From NCBI GenBank assembly GCA_001770725.1, contig MERU01000004.1, positions 62,001 to 126,000 on the forward strand: a stretch of DNA of 64,000 nucleotides, written 5' to 3'. A model generated the notes under the pieces. The model saw only the letters and a program-made list of their open reading frames with translations. It was not told the origin of the DNA and did no database searches. The stretch comes from Burkholderiales bacterium RIFCSPHIGHO2_01_FULL_63_240 (GTDB lineage: Bacteria; Pseudomonadota; Gammaproteobacteria; Burkholderiales; Burkholderiaceae_C). A program made the position numbers and the translations under genes. How positions within the stretch are numbered: position 1 is the stretch's first letter; each line of letters begins with the position of its first letter. Positions 54,982 to 63,483 of the stretch are shown piece after piece.

Positions 54982-55175
54982 ATTGACCACCCCACCCGAG
55001 GGGGTTACTTGGACTCAAAACGACAGCCATCCCCCTAATGTCCAGGGGTCCCCCACAAACGGAGGATATTGGCCCGTGCGCATCCCGCTGACAATCGCCT
55101 CATTACAAAATCTTACCAAAGCAGGTCATTCGTTGCAGGCCCTGCCTGTGAGACGGCGCGACAGAGAGGCACCAC

Positions 55176-56582
55176 ATGCTGCGGGTTTTCCAACACCACA
55201 TTTCGCTGGCCACCCTGGCCGAGTTGATCGCGGACAGCCTGACCAGCTTCCTGGCGATCATGCTGGGGGTCCTCACGCTCGCCCACTTCTACGGTGACGG
55301 CGATGCCCTGGGCGTCTCCACGGTGTTGCGCTCCGGCCTGGGCTTTGCCCTGCTGATCCCCCTGCACTGCGGCCTCGTGGGCGTTTACCGCGAAGGCGCC
55401 ACCCGCCAGACCGCCCGAGCCAAGCTCGGCCGGGCCGTGCTCGGCTGCCTGATCGGCGCGCCCATCGCCTACCACCTGGCCGTCAAGACCCTGGTCGATG
55501 GCACGCAGGCCCCGCAGCTCATGGGCTTCGCCATCGCCTACCTGATGGTCGGCCTGGTGCTGGTGCGCGGCCTGCTGCTGACCGCTTGGCACGGCTCGCT
55601 GGTGCAACAGCGTGTTTTGATCGTTGGCACGGGTAACGAGGCCCATGCCGTGGCCGCCGACCTGAAGTCGCGCCGCCGCACCAGCCACGCCGTGGTCGGT
55701 TTCTACCCGGCCGGCCAGTCCGTGCTGCCCGGCGACGACAAGCGCTTCAACATCTTCTCGCGCGACACCGCCATCGACGACATCGTCAGCAAGCACGACG
55801 TCAACCAGATCATCGTGGCCGTCAAGGAACAACGCGGCGGCAACGTCCCCATGGACCAGTTGCTGCAGGCCCGCATCCAGGGCATCCCCGTGATGGACCT
55901 GGCCACCTTCTACGAGCAGACCACCGGTGAAGTGCCTGTCGACAGCCTGAAGTCCAGCTTCCTGGTCTATGGCCGAGGCTTCGCCCAGGACCGCACCCGC
56001 GCCCTGGTCAAGCGGGTGTTCGACGTCGTCACGTCCTCGCTGCTGCTGACCCTGGCCTCGCCGATCATGGTCATCACCGCGATCGCCATCAAGCTGGAAA
56101 GCGCCGGCCCGGTCATCTATCGTCAGGAACGCGTGGGCCTGGCGGGCAAGGGCTTCATGTGCCTGAAGTTCCGCAGCATGTGCACCGACGCCGAAAAGGA
56201 TGGCGTGGCCGTGTGGGCCAAGAAGAACGACAGCCGCGTCACGCGCGTGGGCCGCTTCATCCGCAAGACCCGCATCGACGAGCTGCCGCAGCTGCTGTCG
56301 GTGCTCAAGGGTGAGATGAGCATGGTCGGTCCGCGCCCTGAGCGCCCTTCCTTCGTGGCCCAGCTGCGCGACCAGATCCCCTTCTACGATGTGCGCCACA
56401 GCGTCAAGCCAGGCGTGACCGGCTGGGCTCAGGTGCGCTACGCCTACGGCGCCTCGGTCGAAGACGCGCTGCACAAGCACCAGTACGACCTGTACTACGT
56501 CAAGAACAACTCGCTGTTCCTGGACCTGCTGGTCCTGTTCGAGACCGTCAGCGTGGTGCTGTTCCGCGAAGGTGCTCAGTAA
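55176..56582 (+). CDS. EPS-initiating sugar transferase (EpsB-like, bacterial sugar transferase family)
   Basis: This 468-residue membrane enzyme transfers the first sugar-phosphate to undecaprenyl phosphate. It has four or five N-terminal helices (to ~135) and a CoA-binding-like Rossmann region (VLIVGTGNEAHAVAADLKSR). The catalytic bacterial sugar transferase domain is at ~275-465 (KRVFDVVTSSLLLTLASPIM, YRQERVGLAGKGFMCLKFRS, RKTRIDELPQLLSVLKGEMS, VGPRPERP, KPGVTGWAQVRY). Its layout matches the XrtA-associated family. A 194-bp gap precedes it, and a terminator at 56609 closes the EPS block. Confidence 0.94.
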   Translation: MLRVFQHHISLATLAELIADSLTSFLAIMLGVLTLAHFYGDGDALGVSTVLRSGLGFALLIPLHCGLVGVYREGATRQTARAKLGRAVLGCLIGAPIAYHLAVKTLVDGTQAPQLMGFAIAYLMVGLVLVRGLLLTAWHGSLVQQRVLIVGTGNEAHAVAADLKSRRRTSHAVVGFYPAGQSVLPGDDKRFNIFSRDTAIDDIVSKHDVNQIIVAVKEQRGGNVPMDQLLQARIQGIPVMDLATFYEQTTGEVPVDSLKSSFLVYGRGFAQDRTRALVKRVFDVVTSSLLLTLASPIMVITAIAIKLESAGPVIYRQERVGLAGKGFMCLKFRSMCTDAEKDGVAVWAKKNDSRVTRVGRFIRKTRIDELPQLLSVLKGEMSMVGPRPERPSFVAQLRDQIPFYDVRHSVKPGVTGWAQVRYAYGASVEDALHKHQYDLYYVKNNSLFLDLLVLFETVSVVLFREGAQ

Positions 56583-56608
56583 GGCGACGCTGAGTCACTT
56601 CCCTGCGG

Positions 56609-56637
56609 AAGGCGGGCTTCGGCCCGCCTTTTGTTTT
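56609..56637 (+). terminator. Intrinsic terminator at the end of the EPS block
   Basis: AAGGCGGGC and GCCCGCCTT form a 9-bp stem with a TTCG tetraloop, followed by TTGTTTTG. It lies 27 bp after the initiating-transferase stop and 41 bp before the next GTG start. Confidence 0.85.
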
Positions 56638-56677
56638 GTGCGCGACAATCCCGGGTTCGCCGGATCGCTCCCGCCTT

Positions 56678-57682
56678 GTGAATTCCCCAGAAGCCACTTC
56701 CTCCTCTGCCCCCCGCTCGCGCCTGAAACTGGTGCTGACCTGGGTCGTGGGTTTGGGCCTGCTGGGCTGGTTGTTGCAGCACGTGCCGCTCGAACAAGCC
56801 CGGGAGGCGCTGTTGCGGCCTTCGGCCGACACCTGGGGCCTGACCTTGGCCGGCCTGCTGATGAGCTATGCCCTGCGTGGCGCGCGCCTGCAGGTGGTGC
56901 TTGACCTGGACAACCACCAGGCACCACCTAGGCGCTGGCTCGGCCTGCGCACCGACGCCCTGCGGGTCATCCTCATGCACAACGCCGCGGTCAACCTGCT
57001 GCCCATGCGCGCAGGTGAACTGAGCTTCCCCTGGCTGGCCTCGCGTGAACTGGGCTACCCGGTGGCGCGGGCCGTGGCCTGCCTGCTGTGGATGCGCCTG
57101 CAGGACGTCACCGTGCTGGTCGGGCTGGGCATCGTCCTGTGGCCAGGCCTGCCCTGGCCCTGGCGCGTGGCCGGCCTGCTCGCCATCGTGCTGGGCTGGA
57201 TGGTGCTGCTGGCGGCCCTGCGTGCCTGGGACCGCAGGCACCCGAGCGATGCCTCGGTGCCAGCCGGGTTCCTGGGGCGCTGGCTCAACAAGCTGCGCCA
57301 CGCCCTGCTTGAATCGGCCCACCACCGCTTCGCCGCGTGGCTGCTGACCCTGTCGAATTGGGTCATCAAGCTGGCCGCGGGCGCCGTTCTGCTTTCGGCC
57401 ATCGCCGAGGTCCGGGTGCTCGTCGCCTGGGGCGGCGCTTTGGGTGGAGAATTGGCGGCCATCGTGCCGCTGCAAGGCCCGGCCGGTTTCGGCACCTACG
57501 AAGCCGGCGTCTGGGCTGGCATGGCCACGAACCTGGGGGCCGCGTCGCCCCATTCACTCCAGTTGGCCCAGGCCATCCCGGCAGCCATTGCGCTGCACCT
57601 CTGTTTCCTGGTGTGCGCCGTCGTTGCCGGCGTGGTCGCGCTCCTGCTGACCCGACTCAAGCCGGCACCCGCCACCCGCTGA
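56678..57682 (+). CDS. LPG synthase TM-region/UPF0104-like membrane protein
   Basis: This 334-residue polytopic protein (~8 helices) belongs to the lysylphosphatidylglycerol synthase transmembrane family. The hallmark LLPMRAGELSFPWLASRELG is visible, as is GPAGFGTYEAGVWAG near the end. Members flip or otherwise handle lipids or lipid-linked sugars. The start is uncertain: GTG 56678 (NSPEATSSSAPRSRL) avoids the terminator, while a TTG at 56636 lies within it. The next gene begins 25 bp downstream, opening a four-gene run to 61362. Confidence 0.82.
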   Translation: MNSPEATSSSAPRSRLKLVLTWVVGLGLLGWLLQHVPLEQAREALLRPSADTWGLTLAGLLMSYALRGARLQVVLDLDNHQAPPRRWLGLRTDALRVILMHNAAVNLLPMRAGELSFPWLASRELGYPVARAVACLLWMRLQDVTVLVGLGIVLWPGLPWPWRVAGLLAIVLGWMVLLAALRAWDRRHPSDASVPAGFLGRWLNKLRHALLESAHHRFAAWLLTLSNWVIKLAAGAVLLSAIAEVRVLVAWGGALGGELAAIVPLQGPAGFGTYEAGVWAGMATNLGAASPHSLQLAQAIPAAIALHLCFLVCAVVAGVVALLLTRLKPAPATR

Positions 57683-57707
57683 ACACGCGACAACACAAGA
57701 AGAAGCC

Positions 57708-58745
57708 ATGAACACCGTTGTGACCCCTGCTTCCACCCCCTTGGCCCTGAGCGACGTGCCCATGCACCGCCTGTCCATCGTCGTGCCCATGTACAACGAG
57801 GTGGAAAACGTCGAGCCTTTCGTGACGGCCGTGCACGAGGCGCTGGCCAACTACGGCTTCCCCTGGGAGCTGCTGATCGTCAACGACGGCAGTCGCGACG
57901 GCACACAGCAGGCGCTGGACGAACAGGCCCGCCTGCGCGGCCCGCACGTGCGACCCATCCACCTGTGGCGCAACTTCCGTCAGACGGCGGCCATGCAGGC
58001 CGGCATCGACGCCGCGCGTGGCGACGTGATCGTCACCCTGGATGGCGACCTTCAGAACGACCCGAAGGACATCCCGAAGCTGGTGGCGCGCCTGCTCAAG
58101 GACGACATGGACCTGGTGGCCGGCTGGCGCCAGAACCGCCAGGACGGCCTGTGGCTGCGCAAGGTGCCCTCGCGCATCGCCAACCGCCTGATCCGCAAGG
58201 TCACGCAACTGGAGTTTCAGGACCTGGGTTGCAGCCTCAAGGCCTACCGCGCCAGCGTGCTCAAGCGCGTGAGCCTGTATGGCGAGATGCACCGCTTCAT
58301 CCCCGCGTGGATGGCGACCGTGACATCGCCGGCGCGCATGGCCGAAGAGCCGGTGAGCCACCACGCACGCACGCGCGGCGAGTCCAAGTACGGCATCTCG
58401 CGCACGTTGCGCGTCGTGCTCGACCTGCTGGCGGTGAACTTCTTCCTGCGCTTTTCGGGCCGGCCCGGCCACTTCTTCGGTGGTGTGGGCCTGGGCGTGG
58501 GCCTGCTGGGCATGCTGATCCTGTCTTACCTGGCCGTGCTCAAGATGTTCGGCGAGCAGATCGGGGGCCGGCCGCTGCTGTGGCTGGGCTTTTTCTGCGT
58601 GCTGGGCGGCCTGCAGTTCCTCACCACGGGGGTGTTGGCCGAGTTGCTGATCCGCATCTACTACGATCGGGGCGATGTGGCGCCATACCACACCACCCAG
58701 GGCCCTGAACTGGCCGCAGAATCCGCCTGGCACCAGCCGCGCTGA
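57708..58745 (+). CDS. DPM1/ArnC-like polyprenyl-phosphate glycosyltransferase
   Basis: This 345-residue GT2 enzyme joins a sugar from a nucleotide donor to a polyprenyl phosphate carrier. The catalytic domain has IVVPMYNEVENVEPFV, LLIVNDGSRDGTQQAL, TLDGDLQNDPKDIPKLV and HRFIPAWMATVT. Two C-terminal membrane helices (~250-320) anchor it, as in ArnC and GtrB. The GT39 enzyme two genes on would use the product, which is an inference from the cassette. Confidence 0.9.
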   Translation: MNTVVTPASTPLALSDVPMHRLSIVVPMYNEVENVEPFVTAVHEALANYGFPWELLIVNDGSRDGTQQALDEQARLRGPHVRPIHLWRNFRQTAAMQAGIDAARGDVIVTLDGDLQNDPKDIPKLVARLLKDDMDLVAGWRQNRQDGLWLRKVPSRIANRLIRKVTQLEFQDLGCSLKAYRASVLKRVSLYGEMHRFIPAWMATVTSPARMAEEPVSHHARTRGESKYGISRTLRVVLDLLAVNFFLRFSGRPGHFFGGVGLGVGLLGMLILSYLAVLKMFGEQIGGRPLLWLGFFCVLGGLQFLTTGVLAELLIRIYYDRGDVAPYHTTQGPELAAESAWHQPR

Positions 58746-58802
58746 AGCTCAGTTGCCCCGCCGTTCCGTCGTCCTGCCGTACCCAGCCGTACCCGCACTG
58801 CC

Positions 58803-60575
58803 ATGACCGCCCCAACGCCCGCCCCCGCGTCGCCTTCGACCGAAGCCCGCAAACCCGCCGGTCAGCGTTGGCCGGCCATCTGGGGTCCCCGTCTGTGGGC
58901 CTTGATCGGGCTGGCGCTGGTGTTGCTGCTTTATCGCACCTGGGTGGTTCACCACAGCGGCATCTCGCTGTTCTTCGATGAAGCGCAGTACTGGGACTGG
59001 TCTCGCAGCCTGCAGTGGGGCTACTACTCCAAGCCGCCGGTGATCGCCGCGATCATCCGCGCCAGCACCACGCTGTTCGGCGACGGGGTCATCGGGGTCA
59101 AGATGCTGACCATGCTGCTCTACCCCGCCACGGCACTGGCCATGGTGGGCCTGGCCCGCGCGTTGTGGCCGACCAGCAGCGGCGTTCGCACCGGCATCGT
59201 CGCCGGGGCCTTGTTCCTGTGCATGCCGATGGTCGGCACGATGGGCCTGTTCGCCAGCACCGACGCCCCCCTGATCCTGTGCTGGACGCTGGCCGCCTGG
59301 GCGCTGTGGCGAGCCCAAGTCACCAATCGGTTCCACCACTGGGTGCTGCTTGGCATCGCCTGTGGCGTGGGCATCCTGAGCAAGTACACGATGGCGGCTT
59401 TTGCCATCACCGCCTTGTGGGTGCTGTGGGCCGTGCACGGCCCGCGCCGCGGCGTGCTGCGTGTCGGCCCCTGGGTGGCCGTGCTGCTGACGGTGCTGAT
59501 CGTCTCGCCCAACCTGGTCTGGAACGCGCACAACGGTTTCCCGACGCTGCAGCACACGGCCGAGCTCACCACGCAGTCCGAGCGTTCGGGGGGCGTGCTC
59601 AAGTTGCTTGAGTTCCTGGGCGGCCAGCTGATGATGCTGGGACCCGTGGCCATCGTGGGTGCCGCCTGGTTGTGGTGGCGGGCGCGGACCGTGCCGAGCG
59701 CGCCTCTGGCGCCGGGCAGCCAGTGGGCCGCCAGCACCCAGGTCTCGCCCCCCAGCCAGTGGGCGCACACCACCGCCATGGGTGGACAGAGCCTGCCCCC
59801 CGGCACGCAGCCCGAGCGCAAGGCTGCGGCGCGCACCTCGGCCTATTACCTCGCCTCGGTTTCGAGCTACCGCTACCTCTGGATGCTGAGCCTGCCCCTG
59901 CTGGGCATCGCCGCGGTTCAGGCCTTCATGGGCGGCGCCCACGTGAACTGGGCCGCGCCGGCCATGGTGGGCCTGACGCTGCTGCTGGCTTCGCTGCTGA
60001 GCGCACCGCTGGTGCCCCTGGCCGCACCCCGCCCGCACCGCTGGCTCATCGCCATCCTGCTGAGCAACGTGATCCTGACCTCGCTGGCATTGCACGCCCG
60101 CGACATCCTGACCGACCCGGTGAACCCGAAGCTCGACGTGCTGGTGCGCATGCGTGGCTGGGACGAGGCCTTCCGGCAACTCGAGCCCGTCATCACCGAG
60201 CCTCGCATCGCCGGCCTGCCTGTGCTGACCGATCAGCGCGTGCTCATCACCCAGGCGCTGTACAACTGGCGCCAGCACAAGGTGCGTGCCTTCTACTGGA
60301 ACCCCGAAGGCAAGCGCGACAACCACTACCTGCTCCAGCACAGCCTGCCCAACAAGATCGGGCCCGACGTGCTGCTGCTCACGGCCGATCCCAAGCCCGA
60401 CGAGATCACCTCGCGCTTCGCCATCGTGCGGCCGATGAAGTCGGTGCGCATCGAGGTGGCCGACCAGCGCTTCGTCGAGGTGCACGCCTTCTTCCTGCGC
60501 GGCTTCCTGGGCTACAACCAGCAGACCTACATGGAGCAGTCTGGCGGCAGCGCCCCCGTGCTCGACACCCCCTGA
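58803..60575 (+). CDS. ArnT-like glycosyltransferase family 39 protein
   Basis: This 590-residue membrane enzyme (~11-12 helices) is of the PMT/ArnT type and transfers a sugar from a polyprenyl-phosphate donor to a lipid or protein acceptor in the periplasm. The catalytic acidic motif FFDEAQYWDWSRSL lies in the first periplasmic loop, with YYSKPPVIAAII close by. A Ser/Pro/Gln-rich insert of ~50 residues (about 297-350) splits the hydrophobic core and is unusual. The start follows the DPM1-like gene by 57 bp. Confidence 0.88.
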   Translation: MTAPTPAPASPSTEARKPAGQRWPAIWGPRLWALIGLALVLLLYRTWVVHHSGISLFFDEAQYWDWSRSLQWGYYSKPPVIAAIIRASTTLFGDGVIGVKMLTMLLYPATALAMVGLARALWPTSSGVRTGIVAGALFLCMPMVGTMGLFASTDAPLILCWTLAAWALWRAQVTNRFHHWVLLGIACGVGILSKYTMAAFAITALWVLWAVHGPRRGVLRVGPWVAVLLTVLIVSPNLVWNAHNGFPTLQHTAELTTQSERSGGVLKLLEFLGGQLMMLGPVAIVGAAWLWWRARTVPSAPLAPGSQWAASTQVSPPSQWAHTTAMGGQSLPPGTQPERKAAARTSAYYLASVSSYRYLWMLSLPLLGIAAVQAFMGGAHVNWAAPAMVGLTLLLASLLSAPLVPLAAPRPHRWLIAILLSNVILTSLALHARDILTDPVNPKLDVLVRMRGWDEAFRQLEPVITEPRIAGLPVLTDQRVLITQALYNWRQHKVRAFYWNPEGKRDNHYLLQHSLPNKIGPDVLLLTADPKPDEITSRFAIVRPMKSVRIEVADQRFVEVHAFFLRGFLGYNQQTYMEQSGGSAPVLDTP

Positions 60576-60582
60576 TTCCTCC

Positions 60583-61362
60583 ATGTCCGACGAGCGCTCC
60601 GACACGGCGTCCCACACCGAGGACACCGGCATGGACACCCGGCTGATCTGGGCGGTGTTCTTCTTCGTCCTGGCGGTGTACGCCAAGTTCCCGGCGCTGG
60701 ACCTGATCGTTTCTTCGCGCTACTTCGACGCGAGCGGGGGCTTTGTCCACGCACACGACCCGCTGGTGGTGCTGCTCTACGACTGGACACCGCCGATCGG
60801 ACGCGGCCTGGCCCTGCTGGCGGCCTTGCATGCCCTGTTCGCCCCGCTGCTTGCCAAGGCCCTGGACGCCAGCGGGCGGCCCGAGGTGGCCCGGCGCTGC
60901 CGGGGCCCCTGGCGCCATGTGTCGACCGTCTTCCTGTGCGCGGCCCTGCTGGGGCCTGGGCTCATCATCGAAGGGGTGTTCAAGAACACCGTGGGCCGGC
61001 CCCGCCCGGTTCAGGTCGAGGCCTTCGGTGGTGTCCAGCCTTTTCAGGGGCCCTTCGCCGTCGGCGACAACCCCGAGGCCCACCGCAGCTTCTGCAGCAG
61101 CCACGCCGCGGCCGGCTTCGCCCTGATGGGCCTGGGCCTGACGTGCGGCCCGGCTTGGCGCCGCCGCTGGTTCCTGATCGGCCTCGTCAGCGGCGCGGTC
61201 ATCGGCGCCGGGCGCATCATGCAGGGCGGACACTTCCTGAGCGACGTGATTTTTGCGTTCTACGCCGTGTGGCTGTCTTGCGAACTGGTCGCCTGGGTCG
61301 ACCACCGTCGGCGGCAACGCAGCCAACCCCCACCTTCACGCCCCAACCGCCCCACGTTCTGA
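60583..61362 (+). CDS. PAP2-family membrane phosphatase
   Basis: This 259-residue protein has about six helices and the acid-phosphatase triad region: KNTVGRPRP (K-x6-RP), SFCSSHAAAGF (SxH) and RIMQGGHFLSDV (R-x5-H-x3-D). It would remove phosphate from a lipid such as undecaprenyl pyrophosphate, phosphatidylglycerol phosphate or lipid A. Its position after the polyprenyl-sugar enzymes supports carrier recycling or lipid A dephosphorylation. ATG 60631 is an alternative start that removes the Ser/Asp/Glu-rich first 16 residues. Confidence 0.88.
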   Translation: MSDERSDTASHTEDTGMDTRLIWAVFFFVLAVYAKFPALDLIVSSRYFDASGGFVHAHDPLVVLLYDWTPPIGRGLALLAALHALFAPLLAKALDASGRPEVARRCRGPWRHVSTVFLCAALLGPGLIIEGVFKNTVGRPRPVQVEAFGGVQPFQGPFAVGDNPEAHRSFCSSHAAAGFALMGLGLTCGPAWRRRWFLIGLVSGAVIGAGRIMQGGHFLSDVIFAFYAVWLSCELVAWVDHRRRQRSQPPPSRPNRPTF

Positions 61363-61431
61363 TCGCCGTTGTGCCGCACAAGCGACCAGACCGCTTGCAA
61401 GCCTCGCCACCCGCCCCCACCTGACAGCGCC

Positions 61432-62553
61432 ATGAACAGCCCCACCACCGTCAGCTACGACTACGACCTGCAGGACGCCTCCGGCGCCACCTGCACCGCC
61501 CACGCCTGGGCCCGCGTGCCTGCGCCACTGAGCCCTTCGGCCAAGACCGCCACGAAGGCGCGCATCGCCGAGCTGCTCAAGGCCCGCAACGCCGTGCTGG
61601 TCGCCCACTACTACGTCGATGGCGACCTGCAGGACCTGGCCCTGGAAACCGGCGGCTGCGTCTCCGACTCGCTGGAGATGGCCCGCTTCGGCCGCGACCA
61701 CGCTGCCCAGACCCTGATCGTCGCCGGCGTGAAGTTCATGGGCGAATCGGCCAAGATCCTGTCGCCGGGCAAAACCGTGCTGATGCCCGACCTGGACGCG
61801 ACCTGCTCGCTCGACCTGGGCTGCCCCGCCGACGATTTCACGAAGTTCTGCGACGCCCACCCCGACCGCAAGGTCGTGGTCTACGCCAACACCAGCGCCG
61901 CGGTGAAGGCCCGCGCCGACTGGATGGTGACCAGCTCGTGCGCGCTGGCCATCGTCAAGCACCTGAAAGACCAGGGCGAGAAGATCCTGTGGGCGCCCGA
62001 CCGCCACCTGGGCCGCTACATCCAGAAGGAAACCGGCGCCGACATGCTGATGTGGAACGGCGCCTGCATCGTGCACGACGAATTCAAGGGCCTGGAGCTG
62101 GACCTGCTCAAGAAGGACCACCCCCAGGCCCTGGTGCTGGTGCACCCCGAGTCGCCCGAGAGCGTCGTCGCCCAGGCCGACGTGGTGGGCTCGACCTCGC
62201 AGTTGCTGAAAGCCGTGGTCGAGTCGAACGCCCCCGAGTTCATCGTGGCCACCGACAATGGCATCCTGCACCGCATGCGCCAGCTGGCGCCGACCAAGGT
62301 GCTGATCGAGGCCCCGACCGCCGGCAACAGCGCCACCTGCAAGAGCTGCGCGCATTGCCCCTGGATGGCCATGAACGGCCTGCAGGGCGTGCTCGACTGC
62401 CTTGAAACGGGCGTGGGCGAGATCACCGTCGACGAAGCCACCCGCGTCAAGGCCCACGGCTGCATCGACCGCATGCTCGACTTCGTCGCCAAGAACCCAT
62501 CCGCCATCACCAAGCCGGCTCAAGGCTTCGTGCCCAACATCGGCTCCGCCTGA
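61432..62553 (+). CDS. nadA: Quinolinate synthase
   Basis: NadA condenses iminoaspartate with dihydroxyacetone phosphate to give quinolinate for NAD synthesis, using a [4Fe-4S] cluster. The 373-residue protein has [36 protein letters not shown] and [13 protein letters not shown], which supply the cluster cysteines. ATG 61432 was chosen because the longer frame from 61369 adds no homologous residues. nadC starts 3 bp downstream, so the pair forms an operon. nadB is not in the window. Confidence 0.97.
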   Translation: MNSPTTVSYDYDLQDASGATCTAHAWARVPAPLSPSAKTATKARIAELLKARNAVLVAHYYVDGDLQDLALETGGCVSDSLEMARFGRDHAAQTLIVAGVKFMGESAKILSPGKTVLMPDLDATCSLDLGCPADDFTKFCDAHPDRKVVVYANTSAAVKARADWMVTSSCALAIVKHLKDQGEKILWAPDRHLGRYIQKETGADMLMWNGACIVHDEFKGLELDLLKKDHPQALVLVHPESPESVVAQADVVGSTSQLLKAVVESNAPEFIVATDNGILHRMRQLAPTKVLIEAPTAGNSATCKSCAHCPWMAMNGLQGVLDCLETGVGEITVDEATRVKAHGCIDRMLDFVAKNPSAITKPAQGFVPNIGSA

Positions 62554-62556
62554 ATC

Positions 62557-63462
62557 ATGTTCGATCACAACGAAACCCTCGAAGAAGCCCGTGCCCGCAA
62601 CGTCCGTGACGCCCTGTTCGAGGACGTGGGCGTGTGCGACTGGACCGCGCAACTGGTGCCCGCCAAAGAGCGCGTGCAAGCCCGCCTGATCGTGCGTGAA
62701 GAGGCCGTGCTGTGCGGTCGCGACTGGTTCGAGGCCTGCCTGTTGCAGCTCGACCCCGATGCCACGGTCGAATGGGCCTACGCCGAAGGCGCGCTGATGG
62801 CGCCCGACACCCCGGTCTGCCACATCCAGGCCGATGCGCGCGCCCTGCTGACAGCCGAGCGCCCGAGCATGAACTTCCTGCAAACGCTCTCGGCCGTGGC
62901 CACGCTCACGCGCCGCCACATGCAGGCCATCGAGGGCGCTTCGCCCAACCCGCGCGGCTGCGTGGTGCTCGACACCCGCAAGACCCTGCCCGGCCTGCGC
63001 CTGGCGCAAAAGTACGCCGTGCGCGTGGGCGGTGGCGCCAACCAGCGCCTTGCGCTCTACGACGGCATCCTCATCAAGGAAAACCACATCGCCGCGGCCG
63101 GATCGGTCACGGCGGCCTTGCGCAACGCCCAGGCCCTGGTGGCCGCTCAGGCATCGCCGTTGCGCGAGCAGATCACCATCCAGGTTGAAGTGGAAACGCT
63201 TGAGCAACTGCGCGAAGCCCTGGCCGCAGACGCCACGAGCGTGCTGCTCGACAACTTCAGCCTGGACATGATGCGCGAGGCCGTGCGCATCAATCAGGAA
63301 GTGGCCCAGGGCCGCGCCTTGCTGGAGGTGTCCGGTGGCGTCACGCTGGCGCAGTTGCGCGGCATCGCCGAAACCGGCGTGGACCGCATCTCCATCGGCA
63401 AGCTGACCAAGGACGTCCAGGCCGTGGACTTCTCCATGCGGGTGCTTGGGCGCCTGGGCTGA
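62557..63462 (+). CDS. nadC: Nicotinate-nucleotide pyrophosphorylase (quinolinate phosphoribosyltransferase)
   Basis: NadC converts quinolinate and PRPP to nicotinate mononucleotide, the step after NadA. The 301-residue protein has the PRPP-binding DTRKTLPGLRLAQKYAVRVG segment, GGGANQRLALYDGILIKENH, VEVETLEQLREAL and the C-terminal glycine-rich VSGGVTLAQLRGIAETGVDR. The length is typical. It follows nadA by 3 bp and is followed after 21 bp by a TetR-family regulator gene that may be read from the same transcript. Confidence 0.97.
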   Translation: MFDHNETLEEARARNVRDALFEDVGVCDWTAQLVPAKERVQARLIVREEAVLCGRDWFEACLLQLDPDATVEWAYAEGALMAPDTPVCHIQADARALLTAERPSMNFLQTLSAVATLTRRHMQAIEGASPNPRGCVVLDTRKTLPGLRLAQKYAVRVGGGANQRLALYDGILIKENHIAAAGSVTAALRNAQALVAAQASPLREQITIQVEVETLEQLREALAADATSVLLDNFSLDMMREAVRINQEVAQGRALLEVSGGVTLAQLRGIAETGVDRISIGKLTKDVQAVDFSMRVLGRLG

Positions 63463-63483
63463 CCCCGCCACGGCATCGGAACC

